The notes under the pieces were generated by a model. It did no database searches, had not been told where the DNA came from, and saw only the letters and a program-made list of their open reading frames with translations. The translations under genes were made by a program, and so were the position numbers. A DNA stretch of 64,000 nt from Carya illinoinensis (lineage: Eukaryota > Streptophyta > Magnoliopsida > Fagales > Juglandaceae): NCBI RefSeq assembly GCF_018687715.1, contig NC_056765.1, forward strand, positions 5,568,501 through 5,632,500, read 5' to 3'. This document shows positions 45,915 to 59,400 of this stretch, piece after piece (positions within the stretch are counted from its first letter, which is position 1; every line of letters begins with the position of its first letter).

Positions 45915-46409
45915 AGTTCTTTTTTTTTTTTTTTCTTTCTTTTTGAAGTAATAAGATTTCATTTCATCAAAATCAATCAGTACAATATTTTTCCTTCAAT
46001 ACATTATTGATAATAGAAAAAGGTCCCTCCACGATCCAGATTTGATCATCTTCCACTATATATAAGTCCAATCTTTCCAAACTAATGAGCTATGGTATTA
46101 CCTTCTCTATGAATGAATTATATCTTCTAGCACTTCATCAAACATCTTATTTCAGAATTATTTGGCCATAACTTGTCTAGTTTTTTTTTTGCATCATTAT
46201 TATTAATGTCCTCGATTATGCAAGTTTGGACATCCCCTTCAAAGATGGCATTTGAAAACCCCATATCCAAGCAAACCTCCATAGCTCTCCACAATGCAGG
46301 ACATTAATCAATAACTAAATGAGTATGTATTCTATGTGCACAAAGTGAAAGTAGTAATTCACTTTCTGAATCTCAAATTATCACTCTTATACCCATCTAT
46401 TTTGTGGAC
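45915..46409 (-). mobile_element. LINE remnant B, 3' part
   Basis: T-rich start, then minus-strand RNase H-like tail sequence, matching 32520-32755 and 34535-34795. It is interrupted by a copia element at 46415 and continues at 50954. Confidence 0.65.
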
Positions 46410-46414
46410 CTATC

Positions 46415-49400
46415 TATTGATAGCTATGTATATTTCCATTTGTATATTTTCATATATTTAGCCTTCAGGAAATCAGCACCAATTAGCTTCTTTACCATAT
46501 GTGATTATTTCCATTTTAGTTCATTGTAAACGTCTATTTATTTGTAAATCACTACCTAGCAATACAAGATATTATACTCAAACCATTCTCTTCTCTTTAG
46601 TTTTAACATGGTATCAGCCTAATCGATCCTTACCCCATAGCTATATGGCCACCGATCCCCCCCTCCCATTCTCTTTTCCTACCTTCTTCACCCATCAAAT
46701 TCTCCTAGCCTCACCCTCGTCAATGGTCTCCTCACTAGTGAAAATTTTCCCAAATGGTAGAAAGCTATGACACAGGCACTCAATGCAAAAAATAAATTAA
46801 GCTTTGTTGATGGCACTCTCACCCCTCATAACCCCTCTTCAGCCGCATATCCTCAATGGAACCAAACAAAAGACATGGTTCTTACTTGGCTCCTTAATTC
46901 CATCAATCCATCCATTACTAATTCTCTTGAATACCCTACTGATCTCATGCTATATAGGTTGATTTATCTTCCCGTTTCTGTCATGGCAGCAACACTCAAA
47001 TTTATCAACTCAAACGAACCCTCTCTTCCCTGCAACAAACAACCAACTCTGTCCATGAATATTATAATCAAATTAAACAGCTTTGGGATGAACTTGGTCA
47101 TCTCCAGCGTAGTACCGACCTTAAAGACCTATAAAAACAGGTTGAAGATGAGCAAGTTTTTCAATTTCTCCTTGGCCTGAATGATTGTTTCGCCTCTCTT
47201 CGAACTCAAATCTTGGCCATGGATCCTCTTTTCCTCCATCAGCAAAGTATTCTCAATTCTTTTCTAAGAGAAACAACAACGGCTGCTTCACCTTCACATT
47301 CACACCACTCCATCTGAAAGTTTGGCTCTGGCCATTTGTCCCTCTGGTAGACCCAAATCCACCTTCAAATACACCGTATGCGGCAAGGATGGTCATACAC
47401 GTGACCGGTGTTGGAAAATCGTGGGCTACCCACCAGGTCGTGAGCCACGTCCCAAGCCACAGACCTCTATCCTTGGTCAAGCTCCATCGTTGGCCCACCA
47501 GATTCCCACCACCAACTCGGCGTCGAGCCCTGTCCCTGGTCTCTCACCGGATCTCTATCAGAAACTCATCTCCTTGCTAGTGCCGATGACCCCATCTCCT
47601 TCCTCCTCCACTGCTCATTTTGTTGGTAACAGTTTCTCTACTCCTTCCTCTGTTTTTCCATTTAATCGAGATCATCATTGGGTGGTAGATAGTGGTGCAA
47701 GCCATCATATTTGTAATCAGAAATCCTGTTTCCGTGATTTACAAAGACTGGCAACCAGTCACTTCGTACGGCTTCCCAATGGACATGAAGTCCTAGCCGA
47801 AGGCATCGGGACATGCATTCTTTCTCCCCTTCTCACTCTCTCAAATGTCTATTATATCCCTACTTTTTCTTTTAATCTCTTATCTATTTCCCAACTTATC
47901 CTCCATAATTCTTGCGTTATTTTATTTTCTTCTAACACTTATATTTTTAGGACCCACAATTGATGAGGCCGATTGGAACGGGTGATCTTTGCAATGGACT
48001 CTATGTATATTGTCCTGAACCTCCTCTTGCATTCGTTGCCCCCACTACTGATAATAAGCTCATATGGCATCAACGTCTAGGTCATCCTTCTAGTTTTATT
48101 ATTCCCAATTTTTTTAATTCTCTTTGTATTCTTTCTGATTGCGACATTTGTGCTCGTTCTAAGCACGCTAGATTGCATTTTTCTAATTCTTCTAATAAAA
48201 GTATTTTTCCTTTTAATCGTATTTACTGTGATATTTGGGGTAGCTATCATACTTCTTCTTTATGTGGGCTCATTATTTTCTCACTATTGTTGATAATTTT
48301 TCTCGCACTACTTGGATATATCTCATGCATTTTAAATCTGAAGCCTATACTCATTTAACATATTTTTTTGCTCTTGTTCAAAATCAATTTAACACCACCA
48401 TTAAAATCATTCGAATTGAGAATGGACAAGAATTTTTATCTCATCAATTCAAAATTATTTCAAGGATCACGGCATCATTCATGAACGTACCTGTGTTGAA
48501 ACTCCTCAACAAAATGGTGTTGTAAAGCGTAAACATTGGCACCTTCTAAATATTGCTCGAAGCCTTCGCTTTCAAGCCTACCTACCCTTAAAATTTTGGA
48601 GTGATTGCATTCTCACTGCTGCTTATCTCATCAATTGTACTCTTAGTCGCATTCTCCAAAATAAATCCCCTTTTGAAACTCTTTTTGACAAACCACCCAA
48701 CTATGATCACCTACGCGTGTTCGGGTGTCTTTGCTATGCTTAAACTCTATCTGCGCATCGTGACAAATTTTCTCCCTATGCTACCTAATGTATATTTCTA
48801 GGCTATTCCAGTACTCATAAAGCCTACAAACTCTACAATGTTGCCACTCAGTCTATTTTTTATTCCCGTGATATCACGTTTCATGAGCAACAATTCCCCT
48901 TCCAACATATTTCTGACTCTCCTTCCCACTCCACTTCCATCATTCATCTTCCTGTTCCTGAACTTATAGTTCCCTCTCCTTCCCCCTCTGATTTCCCCAT
49001 TATCCCCTCTTCTCCACCTCCATCACTTCCCTCTTCCCCCCCTCACCTGTCCCTCGTCCTCGTTACACCATTACTCGCCCCACCTATCTCCACGACTATA
49101 TATGTCCTACCTTACATGCAGAGTCCACGTCATCCTCACCTGCTCCATCGGTCTCAGGTACTGCTCATCCTCTATTTTCTTTTCTTTCATATTTTCGTTT
49201 TTCTCCTTCCCATATTTCTTATTTAACTGCTCTTACCACTTGTATTGATCCCACATGTTATTCTGAGGCTATTTGTCACTCTCATTGGCGTGAGGCCATG
49301 TCTTCTGAACGTCGAGCCTTAGAAGACAATTTGACTTGGACTCTTGAGTTTTTTCCTCCTGGTAAGAAACTCATTGGCTGCAAATGGGTCTTCAAAACCA

Positions 49401-50948
49401 AACTCAAAGCTGATAGTTCTATTGAGCAGTACAAAACTTGTCTTGTTGCCAATGGCTATACTCAAATTGAAGGTCTTGATTATCATGAGACTTTTGCCCC
49501 TGTTGCCAAAATGACCATTGTAAGGTGCAAAAATTGGGTCATTCATCAACTCGACGTCAATAATGCCTTCTTGCATGACGATCTTGATGAAGAAGTCTAC
49601 ATGACCCCACCAGCCGGCTATTGCCCCAAGGGGGAGACCAGTGTCTATCGCCTCAGGAAATCCCTTTATGGCCTCAAACAAGCCTCTAGGAACTGGTTTT
49701 TTAAACTAACCAATGTGCTTCTTGATGCAAGTTTTCATCAGTCTCAGGCTGACCATTCTTTGTTTACTTTTGTCACCTGCACTAGCATCACTCTTGTTCT
49801 TGTTTGTGTTGACGATATTTTAGTCCCTGGTAATGACATCTCTTAGATTGAGTTTTTCAAATGTGTTCTCTCTACTCATTTCAAGACTAAGGATCTTGGT
49901 TCTCTGAAGCACTTTCTTGGCCTCGAAGTTGCCCGGTCTCCTAATGGCATCTTCCTTAATTAGCGCAAATATGCTCTTGACATACTTTCTGATAGTGGAC
50001 AGCTTGGTGCCTCGACTGCTTCTTTTCCCATGGAACAACACTTGAAACTCAGTACTCAAGACGGTGATTTACTTCTTGACCCTTGTTCCTACCGTTGTCT
50101 CGTTGGTCGTCTTATCTACCTGACCATTACCAGACCGGACATTATTTATGCCGTCAACATTCTCAGTCAATTCATGCATGCTCCTCGAGCTCCTCACATG
50201 ACTGCAGCTATTAGAGTTCTCCGCTACATCAAAGGCAGCCCCGGCCAAGGCCTCTTCTTTCCTTCTTCTACAAGCCTCCATGTCACAGCCTACACTGATT
50301 ATGATTAGGCCAGTTGTCCTACCACTTGTCATTCGACTACCGGCTACTTTATTCAGATAGGTCCTAGTCTGATCTCCTGGTGTACAAAAAAACAGACTAC
50401 TGTGGCACGCTCTTTCGTTGAAGCAGAGTATCGAGCTATGGCTGTCACTACCTGTGAGCTCACTTGGCTCAAATAGCTTCTCACTGATTTTGGTCTCTCT
50501 CATCCTGAACCTTTCACCTTACATTGTGATAATCAGTCTGCTCTCTATATTGCTCACAATCCTGTCTTTCATGAGCGCACCAAATACATTGAGATTGATT
50601 GTCACATTGTTCGTGATAAAATTCGTTCTGATCTCCTCAAAGCTGTTCACACCTCTTCACATGATCAAGTTGACGATATCTTCACTAAAGCTTTAGGCCA
50701 GGATCTCTTTCATCATTTTTCGTGCAAGTTGGGCATTATGGATCTCCATGCGCCAACTTGAGGGGGAGTATTGACAGCTATGTATATTTCCATATATTTA
50801 ACCTGCAAGAAATCAACACCAATTAGCTCCTTTACTATATGTGATTATTTCTATTTTAGTTCATTGTAAACGTCTATTTATTTGTAAATCACTACCAAGC
50901 AATACAAGATATTCTACTCAAATCATTCTCTTCTCTTTAGTTTTAACA
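46415..50948 (+). mobile_element. Short-LTR Ty1/copia element, 4.5 kb
   Basis: LTRs at 46415-46608 (194 bp) and 50769-50948 (180 bp), both starting TATTGA(T/C)AGCTATG and ending TTTTAACA. CTATC is duplicated at 46410-46414 and 50949-50953. A primer-binding site TGGTATCAGCC starts at 46609 and a purine tract GAGGGGGAG ends at 50768. Inserted in LINE remnant B: the empty site exists in remnant A near 34790 (CCTATCAATTGCGG). Confidence 0.92.
46767..50760 (+). pseudogene. Copia gag-pol of the short-LTR element (broken)
   Basis: Gag (SFVDGTLTPHNPSSAAYPQW), zinc knuckle (CGKDGHTRDRCWKIVGYPPG), protease (WVVDSGASHHIC), integrase (LIWHQRLGHPS, then the core), RT (LIGCKWVFKTKLKADSS, YHETFAPVAK, CVDDILVPGNDIS) and RNase H (RCLVGRLIYLTITRPDI, then [16 protein letters not shown]) occur in copia order. 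At least six frame changes and several stops break it, for example TAG after GNDIS at about 49844. Confidence 0.85.
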
Positions 50949-50953
50949 CTATC

Positions 50954-52215
50954 AATTGCAGCATCCCAATTTATTTTAACAAAATTAGCGTCAAGATTTG
51001 TTCATATTAAAGATCTTATGTTTGTTTTACTTGTTTATGATCTTTCTTATGTATTTGTTGTGCATCATGATATTCTTATGGAGCTTCTCTTGCTACTTGT
51101 ACCTTCTCTTGAGGGCTTGCAAACTTGAACGTTTTTCAAATACCAACAAACTTCATCTAAGCCATAGCATTCTTATTGTCATTGTAGTCCATTCTAATTC
51201 ATCTTGGTGCAGTCTAGAGATCATTTTCTCCCACAATTGTAGCAAACCAGCTTCCTTTGTTGACCACTTTTGTAGAGGGCTAATATCAATAGCTAACACA
51301 TCACTTACAGTTAAATAAGCCCATAAAGCATGTGTTGATCCTTAAAAAATCGTATAACATGTTGAAATGAGAGAAAAGTCATTTCCTGCCCACTATGGCG
51401 ATTGGGGCCTTGATCAGTGGTGATCTGGTGCCCTTGGCAGTGGTCCAATGCGATTGTATGTGATGGTGCGTACATCCATGGCAGTGAAATAAAATTAGGT
51501 ACATAGAAAGAAAAGAGAGATGGACATATTGATTTATGTAGTCCGACATAATGTCTACGTCTACTTGTGTTTGAGAATGAAAAATTCATTATAATATCCT
51601 TATTACAGTCTTTCACAACCTTTCATTCTCATTATACAATGAAGATCTTGAATATGTTTACTAGAAAAGACTCATTTGCTGGAGCTCCATTTCGATTGGT
51701 TGAAGGAGAAATTGAAGTCGTAGTTGAAGAAGACCGTTTTGAACGTGTATGGACGTCCCATTTTATTTGATACCCCTTTCCACATGCCCTGGACCCTATA
51801 GTGGTGAGGCATAGTCTGCTTTGCGTGTCTAACTATCTCTCCCTTTCCCACTTTGTCCTGACACTATCCCTTACCTCCTAATACACTCTTCTCCCTTGCC
51901 TTCATGCTTCTTCTCTTATTTCTTAATGGTGGCCTGGTGGGCTAAGCTTGGTCTTAGACATGGATACCTTACCCCCTCAAACCACGAATAAGAGTTTTCC
52001 ACCTCTTGGACAAATTGGGCATAAAGGATCATCAATCACTTAATTTTTAAAAACATTCCAAAGAAAATACTTCACCACCTTTTGGAACTTTCAATACCCA
52101 TAATTTTTTATCATTGTTCTTATTGCTAGTTGAAGTTTATCCTTTGAAAGTAGTGGGCACTAGTATTCCTATTTGGCATCCAAGTAAATTGCGTGGAAAA
52201 TAATAGATTTCGCCG
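50954..52215 (-). mobile_element. LINE remnant B, upstream part, with unknown inserts
   Basis: 50954-51330 continues remnant A-like sequence and reads on the minus strand as an ORF2 scrap (ELWEKMI-like, WTTMTIRMLW-like). 52030-52215 matches 34960-35140. Between them, 51330-52000 is unlike remnant A; it includes a 'GATTTATGTAGTCCGACATA' LTR-like word and no supportable gene. Confidence 0.5.
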
Positions 52216-52572
52216 AAGGTTCCGACTGAAAAAAGAGACATGTGCCGAAGGTTTCAACGAGTCTCGTTGACTTTTTTCAGAACGGCTGACGACAGCACAT
52301 TCATCATCTAAAAGATGAGATTTTGCCGAGTCTTATAGACGATGCAATCTGCAAAACATCGGAAGTGTTGCATTGCATGCTTCTGTTCTGTTTCCCTAGG
52401 CTGCAGATACACTTTGTTAGAACTCGTACGGATGTGACGTTGAGGTTTGACATGAGTAAAAATCTTCCAACTGTCATTTGCAAGTAAATTTGAAGGAAAT
52501 TGACGCCTTAATTCCACCCACTCTCCAAGTTTTCTCGTCTTATTACCGCCTCTCTCTCACTCTCTCTCTAAC

Positions 52573-52579
52573 TATATAG
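52573..52579 (+). promoter_or_regulatory. QOR2 TATA box
   Basis: TATATAG, 66 bases upstream of the ATG, at the same spacing as in QOR1. It is preceded by a short CTCTCTCT tract (52549-52569). Confidence 0.5.
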
Positions 52580-52638
52580 CTAAGTGTACAGAGACGCAGA
52601 AAGGGACACGAATACCGTCAAAGCTTTCATCCGTGCGT

Positions 52639-55600
52639 ATGGCAGGAAAGCTTATGAAAGCGGTTCAGTACTTTGGCTATGGGGGAGGAGCTGCTGATTT
52701 GAAGGTTATTTTCATATTTATATTCGTCTTTGTTTCTCTATATTACCTGTGGTCTGGATTGAAGGACCATTTCTATCGAAATATATGTTTTTTGTTTTCG
52801 TTCCAAATCCCTTTCGCTCATGTGCTGCAGTAGGAGCTTGAGATCAAAATATTTTGGCGATGAATTAGGAAGTTTTTGTTTTCTCTTCAACATATTAGTA
52901 ATTAAGTGAAACTCCAGTACTGCCTATCATCTTGTGGAAATAATGATTTCGGAAGTAAAGCAATTGGGTAGTTTGGTTATTGCAGTGATGGAGCTTCTAT
53001 AACTAAATATTATCTTGTATGTTTAAAACAAAAGTAAATAATATTGTGAAAAGTGTTAGGAACGATAAGAGAAAAGTAAAATAAAAGTTGAATCAATCAC
53101 ACACGACACGAGATTTATGTAGATTCGACACCATGCTTACATTCACAGACCTCTAGAGGATTTCATTCAAATGATAATCAAAGATACAACGCAGCAGCCT
53201 TATAAGAGTTTAATACGATATAAAGGAAATCTTAATTACGGGTTCGATAGGATTAAGAACAGAAAAAGGGGTAAAAAGAATTTGCCCAATAATAAGGGGC
53301 CTTCATTCTTTCTTTTGCAAAATTATGTATCTAATCTGTATTGATTTTTTTGGTTTCTGTAAAACGTTAATATAATTATAGAATTCACGACAAATAGTTT
53401 TTGGATGTCTCCCAGATAAATCCTCTCCATTTGAGATATGATAAAACTTGTTACTTTCTAAACTGTCCACTTAAAACTTGTTTGAGGTACAGGTTTTCTA
53501 GAATTGCAATACTCTTCAAAATCGTTGAAGCGGCTTTGATATTCGAGATTGTGATCGTTGATACATTGGTGGAAGGAAAAAAAAAAAATCTTCTTTTAGA
53601 GAGAAAAACACAGAAAACTCAGTGCCCATGATACAATTGATCTTTCTTGCGGTTTTGTTCGTTGTTTCCTTTTCCTTCATGCTTTATAAGTTTCATTTCT
53701 CAAACTGTTTGCACTGCTAATCTGAATCGTCTATGCGTTTTGGGTTGCTAACATTGTATAATTTGGATTTTCTTTTTGCATTTGCTTCTTGCTTTACAAA
53801 GCTATAATGTCAAAAGTCATTGACATTATAGGAGAAACTCTGTATCTGCCTAACAAATTAATATAAAGAAACATAATTTTCATTTTTGTTGTAGCATGTT
53901 GAGGTTCCAGTTCCCACTCCAGGAAAGGATGAGCTCTTGCTAAAACTGGAAGCAACTAGTCTAAATGCAGCGGACTGGAAAATTCAGAAAGGCAACCTAC
54001 GGCCTTTCTTACCTCGCAGGTTCCCTTACATACCTGGTAATTCTTCATTGTTCTTTGCTTCTATTAACAAAACTTTATGTGATGCCTCATTTCACCTAAG
54101 GAACGAATTTTAATATATATATATACACATTTAATATGACTACATCAATGTGCAAATAGTTCAATGACACTATTGAATTGAATGTGGATGGTTGCATGTT
54201 GCAAACTTTTCGGAAGTTTCATTTTTCCCTTCCTTGCTGATCATATTCTTTGTCAGAAAAGGTCTGGATGTGGCAGGAGAGGTCGTAGAGGTTGGAGCAG
54301 GGGTCAAAAGTTTCAAAGCTGGGGACAAAGTCATAGCTACGCTTTCCTTTTCCGTGAGTATTAATTGTTATTCCTTTAGTTTTATACTTTCCTGCTATTA
54401 ACTTGGATATTTCTCATGCTCTTTGTTTGTATGATTGGTGACAGCTAAAAATTTTGAAACGAAGTTTTTTTTTTCTTCCTCTTCTCCAAAATTTGTGGAA
54501 ATCAGATGTACTTAATATCTTCTCCCGCCCCTTAACTCTTAACAGAATCAAGCCCTTTGTGATATTTAGAAAATCCTTCCATCCTGTTATTTTGTTTAAT
54601 GATTGTAGAGCATTTCCCGCTTTGTACTACGTGAGTTTGACATGGTACATAGGAACAAAACAATAATGATGTGGTGGCATGGCAAATTAAGTGTTGGATA
54701 TGCATATTGCTGGAAAAAAACAGAAATTTTTATCAATGGTGCTAATGTGAGATACCCCAGGTGGGAGTTATTAAATTAGTGTACGAAAATGAAACTCTGA
54801 CCACATTTAGAAACAAGTGATCCTTGATTAGTTCACTAGGTAAGGAGCACGTTCTAGTGACTCTGGTTTGCAATGTAAGTTGGCCTAGGCATTCCTCGAA
54901 TATATCCATTTTAGAAACTACTTCTGAGCTTAGGATACATATAGTGGTTATCCATCACTTTCCAAGCCGCGCTCATCATTGTCCTTATTTGATATTCTAT
55001 CCTTGCTTTAGATATGGTGTGGCATGATTTTTTGATGAGGTAGGACAATTGTATGTAGCAACTCCAGATCCATTCCAGCTGTGATAATACTCGGAATTGA
55101 GTTATTTTTAAAACCCTCATTCTTTTTGTCTTTTGTTGCGTTATATATCGACAGTATGGAGGCGGACTAGCTGAGTTTGCTCTGGCTAAGGAGAGGCTGA
55201 CAGTTTCTAGGCCACCCGAAGTTTCAGCAGCTGATGGTGCTGGCTTACCTATAGCTGGTATGACAGCTCTCCAGGCCCTCACCCAATCTGCTGGGATCAA
55301 GCTTGACAGAAGGGGCCAGCAGGTAAGCATTCTAATCACTGCCGCCTCAAGTGGTGTGGGTCACTATGCGGTTCAGCTGGCAAAGCTTGGAAACACACAT
55401 GTAACTGCCACTTGTGGGGCCCGCAACCTTGACTTTGTCAAGCACTTAGGGGCTGATGAGGTTCTCGACTACAAGACCCCAGATGGGGCAGCCCTGAAGA
55501 GCCCATCTGGTCGGAAGTACGATTTTGTGATCCACTGTGCAACAGGCATTCCTTGGTCAACTTTTGATCCCAATCTGAGTCCAAATGGAAAGGTCTTGAA

Positions 55601-55844
55601 TATAGTTCCCAGCTCAAGTGGTCTACTGACTTTTGTTCTAAAGAAAGTCACCTTCTCCAAGAAGCAGCTTTTGCCGGTATTTGTAAATCTCAATGCTGAG
55701 AGCCTGGATGATCTTGTTAAGTTAGTGAAGGAAGGTAAACTTAAGACTGCAATTGACTCAAGGCATTCCCTGAGCAAGGCTGAAGATGCGTGGGCTAAGT
55801 GCGTTGAGGGCCATGCTACTGGGAAGATCATTGTGGAGCCTTGA
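52639..55844 (+). CDS. CEQORH: QOR2: chloroplast-envelope quinone oxidoreductase homologue, four exons
   Basis: Exons 52639-52704, 53895-54036, 54262-54353 and 55155-55844 have the same lengths and phases as QOR1, giving 329 residues with no defects. It is very close to QOR1, including introns and flanks. Differences include GNLRPFLPRRF for GKIRPFLPRKF, PGLDVAGE for PAMDVAGE across the exon 2/3 junction, DRRGQQ for DRSGQQ, FDPNLS for FEPNLS, VLNIVPSS for VFDLTPSS and FVNLNAE for FATLNAE. The cofactor turn AASSGVGHYAVQLAK is unchanged. The ATG at 52639 is the one conserved in all three paralogues. Expected role as for the family: NAD(P)H-dependent reduction of quinones or reactive carbonyls at the plastid envelope. 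Confidence 0.92.
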
Positions 55845-56400
55845 GAGTGGATATAATATCCTGAGAGTTGTTAAATCTTATATGTACTTGATAGGGTTGT
55901 GTATCGATAAATAAAACCATGTATATGTGGTTGAATGGGGGTGTTTGGCCTGATATTGTCAAACATAAATGTAATGCAGATTGCTTAGTGTTTGCAGCTG
56001 TAATCTGTAGGCTTTGAAGAAGCCTTTTGTTTAAAACAAGAACCGAGTACGAATGTTTGGCAGCCAAGTCACAGTACTTGCACTCAATTCATCCAAGCAT
56101 TTGTAACTTTATAATTAGACTTTGTAAAAGTATTCATAAAGATAGGAGGAAACATGTTCTTAATACAAATATGGATTGTTTGAAAAAGAAACGAGTTGTA
56201 CATGAAAATAAGATTAAACTCGGTTACAAGCTAGTGCTTGACTCATATTCCAATAAATTAAATAAATAAGGTTTGGCAACTTGTAATTCAGTCAAACTCG
56301 ACTTGATTACACCCTTGACCCAAACATGTCTCTAATATAATAAACAATCTTCTCATTTAATTGCATCAAGATTAGCAATTCCAGGTCCATTACATTTACT

Positions 56401-59400
56401 TTAAGGCTCAACAATAACCTTCCCAGTGGCATGGCCGTCAATACTCTTAGCCCAAGCCCTTTCGGCCTTGCCCAAGGGATATTTTGAGTCAATCACTGTC
56501 TTGAGCTTCCCTTCCTTAACCAGGTTAACGAGATAAAGGAGGTTCTCACCCTTTGGAAACAAGATCAGTGGCACCAGTTGCTTCTTGGAGAAAGTAAGTT
56601 TCTTCAGGGCAAATGTGATCAGGGAACTAGGAGCAGGAGTAATATCAATCACCTTCCCACTTGGGCTCAAATTAGGTTCAAAAGTAGACCAAGGAATGCC
56701 GGTTGCACAGTGAATAACTGCATCATATTTTCGACCAGATGGGCTCTTCAGAGCTGCCCCATCTGGGGTCTTGTAGTCAAGAACCTCATCAGCCCCTAAC
56801 CTCTTGACAAGATCAATGTTGCGGGCACCACAAGTAGCTGTCACATGTGCATTTCCCAGCTTAGCCAGTTGAACCGCGTAGTGGCCCACTCCACCTGAAG
56901 CAGCAGTTATCAGAATGTTTGCCTTCTTGTCACTTCCATCAAGCTTAATACCAGCAGATTGAGTGAGAGCCTGGTGAGCTGTCAATCCTGCAACCGGGAG
57001 ACCAACAACATTGACTGCTGAAACTCCAGGTGGTCTTGCAACTGTCAAGCTTTCCTTGGTCACAGCAAACTCCGCCAGTCCACCGCCATTCTGTCATTAA
57101 TGCAAAAACCACTACAGACATTAGACTATTGAGACAGTAGATACTAAAAGTTTGATACAGGTCCTTTAGATAATATGTCTCATCAACCTGGTGAGTATCC
57201 AACATCTTTATCCATAAAAAAGTAATCAGCATGAAATTATGGCATTATCGAAAACTGAAATGATCATATCATTTTGTATTACCATTGCACCCAAGAAAAT
57301 ACATGAATTTAAAGCATGCATTGGATTAGAGTATGGTATGGACCTTGCTAGTTTAAATGGTGCCATGTCATCTGACCCACCATCACAATACATGGTCCGT
57401 GAATCCAAAAAAATGTGAGATCAGGTTATTCCTAGAGCAAAATAATAATGTTTAAACTTATATGAAAGTATACAACCATGCATGAGCTCAAGCATATGCT
57501 ACCATGAAGAAACATGGGAAGTAGTAAAATACTGATGTGAATGAAAAGAGGAAACAATAGTACTCCTTACACTGAAAAGCAAGTCATCATTAATGCTGTG
57601 AGGAGTTTCATTGGATAATCTTTGACTTCTAAAGAACTTCCAAATTACTCGAATTACTGCTTCAGTGAATACATACTAATGTTCTCAAATCATTCACAAA
57701 ACGCTTTAGTTCCCATAAGAATTCACCAGCTGGAATGAGCAATTGACAACCAAGTGTATGCCATTATATTGACTTATAGCGAGAATTATAACAAAACCGA
57801 TGTAATGGTGTACGTTTGATATGTAAGGCCTACATATCTTTTAGATTTCTGGTGCCTTAAAAACAATCATAAGTCGCAGTCACCAGATTTCTCTTAATAT
57901 GATGATAGAAATAATGGATCATTGGAATTTCATTTTTAGTCCTCTGGTTATTCTTCCCCAAGACAGAGGACCAGAAGTGTAAAAATTTTCAAATTAAGCA
58001 AACCCAGGAATAAACCAAAAGAGTAGATACAATATATTACCCTGGGGTTAGTCATAGCTACAATTTTTTCACCAACTTTGAAGTTTTTGACTCCCGGTCC
58101 AACCTCTATAACCTCGCCAGCCACATCAGAAGCTGTTCCAACAAGGAAGGAAACTATCATTGTTACATGACAACCATCAAATCATTTTTTCTGCCACAAA
58201 AGGAGTGGGGAAGAGAATGTTCCATGGAAAAAGTAAAATTCATTTACCTGGTATGTGAGGGAACTTGCTAGGAAGAAAAGGCCGCAGCATGCCTTTCTGA
58301 ACTTTCCAATCAAATGGATTGAGACTAGCTGCTTCTACTCTCAACAAGACCTCATCTTTATTGGGAGTGGGAACTGGCACTTCAACGTGCTGCAAACAAG
58401 CATGAAATTAATAGAACAGTCATTTGAGGAAGCCATAGGATCCTAATAATATAATGTCAGTGGCTTAATTTTGTACAGAAAACACAGAGAAAAGACAGCT
58501 CTCAGTCATCACTATACAGCCTAAACCTAATTTAGAACTTCCAATTCAGAAAAATAAATAGCAGAATTTAATGGCTCCCTCTCTATCTCCTGTCCGAAGA
58601 TTTCAGTAAATCAAACAGTTACATAATTTCCATCCGGATGGTCACATACCAACATATATGGAAGAACATCAGGAGGGTTTGGGGGGATTCTCTCTATTTA
58701 TTTTTATATGAGGTGGGCAACAAGACCAACATCTAGTTTTGGTGTGATGAATGGAATGAAATCAGCCTCCGAAAGTGCCTTCTTGAAGTTGTTTAACATA
58801 TCCAGCCATTTGCAATTCTCCAACGATAGTCAACAGAGGAACATTGCCTTTATTATTAGATCACTCCATGATTGGGCAGTGGACCTGTTCTGTTTATTCT
58901 ACAACTTCTTGCACACTTTTTGGTTGAACGGAGGTAGTAAGAATAAAATATGGGGCTCCGGTTCAAAAGGTGGAAGTTTGAAGTTGGTACCTACAATCAG
59001 GCTTGACCGTCCCTTTTCTTGGAAAAGCCTTTGGCAAAACATGACTCCTTCACGGATGGCTTTTTTTTTTTTTTTGTATGGACAACAACTTCAGAGAAAA
59101 TCTTAAACTAGGATAACATGAAGAAGAGGTGTGCCATATGGATTGGTGTTGCATGAAAACAATTGAGAAATCAACCAATCATATTCGGCTTCATTGTGCT
59201 GTGGCTGGAGCCTTGTGGGTGTTGCATGTGCAAGTCTTAGGCGTGCAAACCTTATAGAAAAAGGTTGGCCCACTATAAAAACGTAGTTTTTCCGGATGGT
59301 AGAGCCTGCTTTTTTAAAGGGCTTGTTCAAATCATTATCGTTTCGTTCTCGGATGGGCGGTGCAAGAGTTCGAAACTTTTGTGCTTAAAGCACTCGATAG

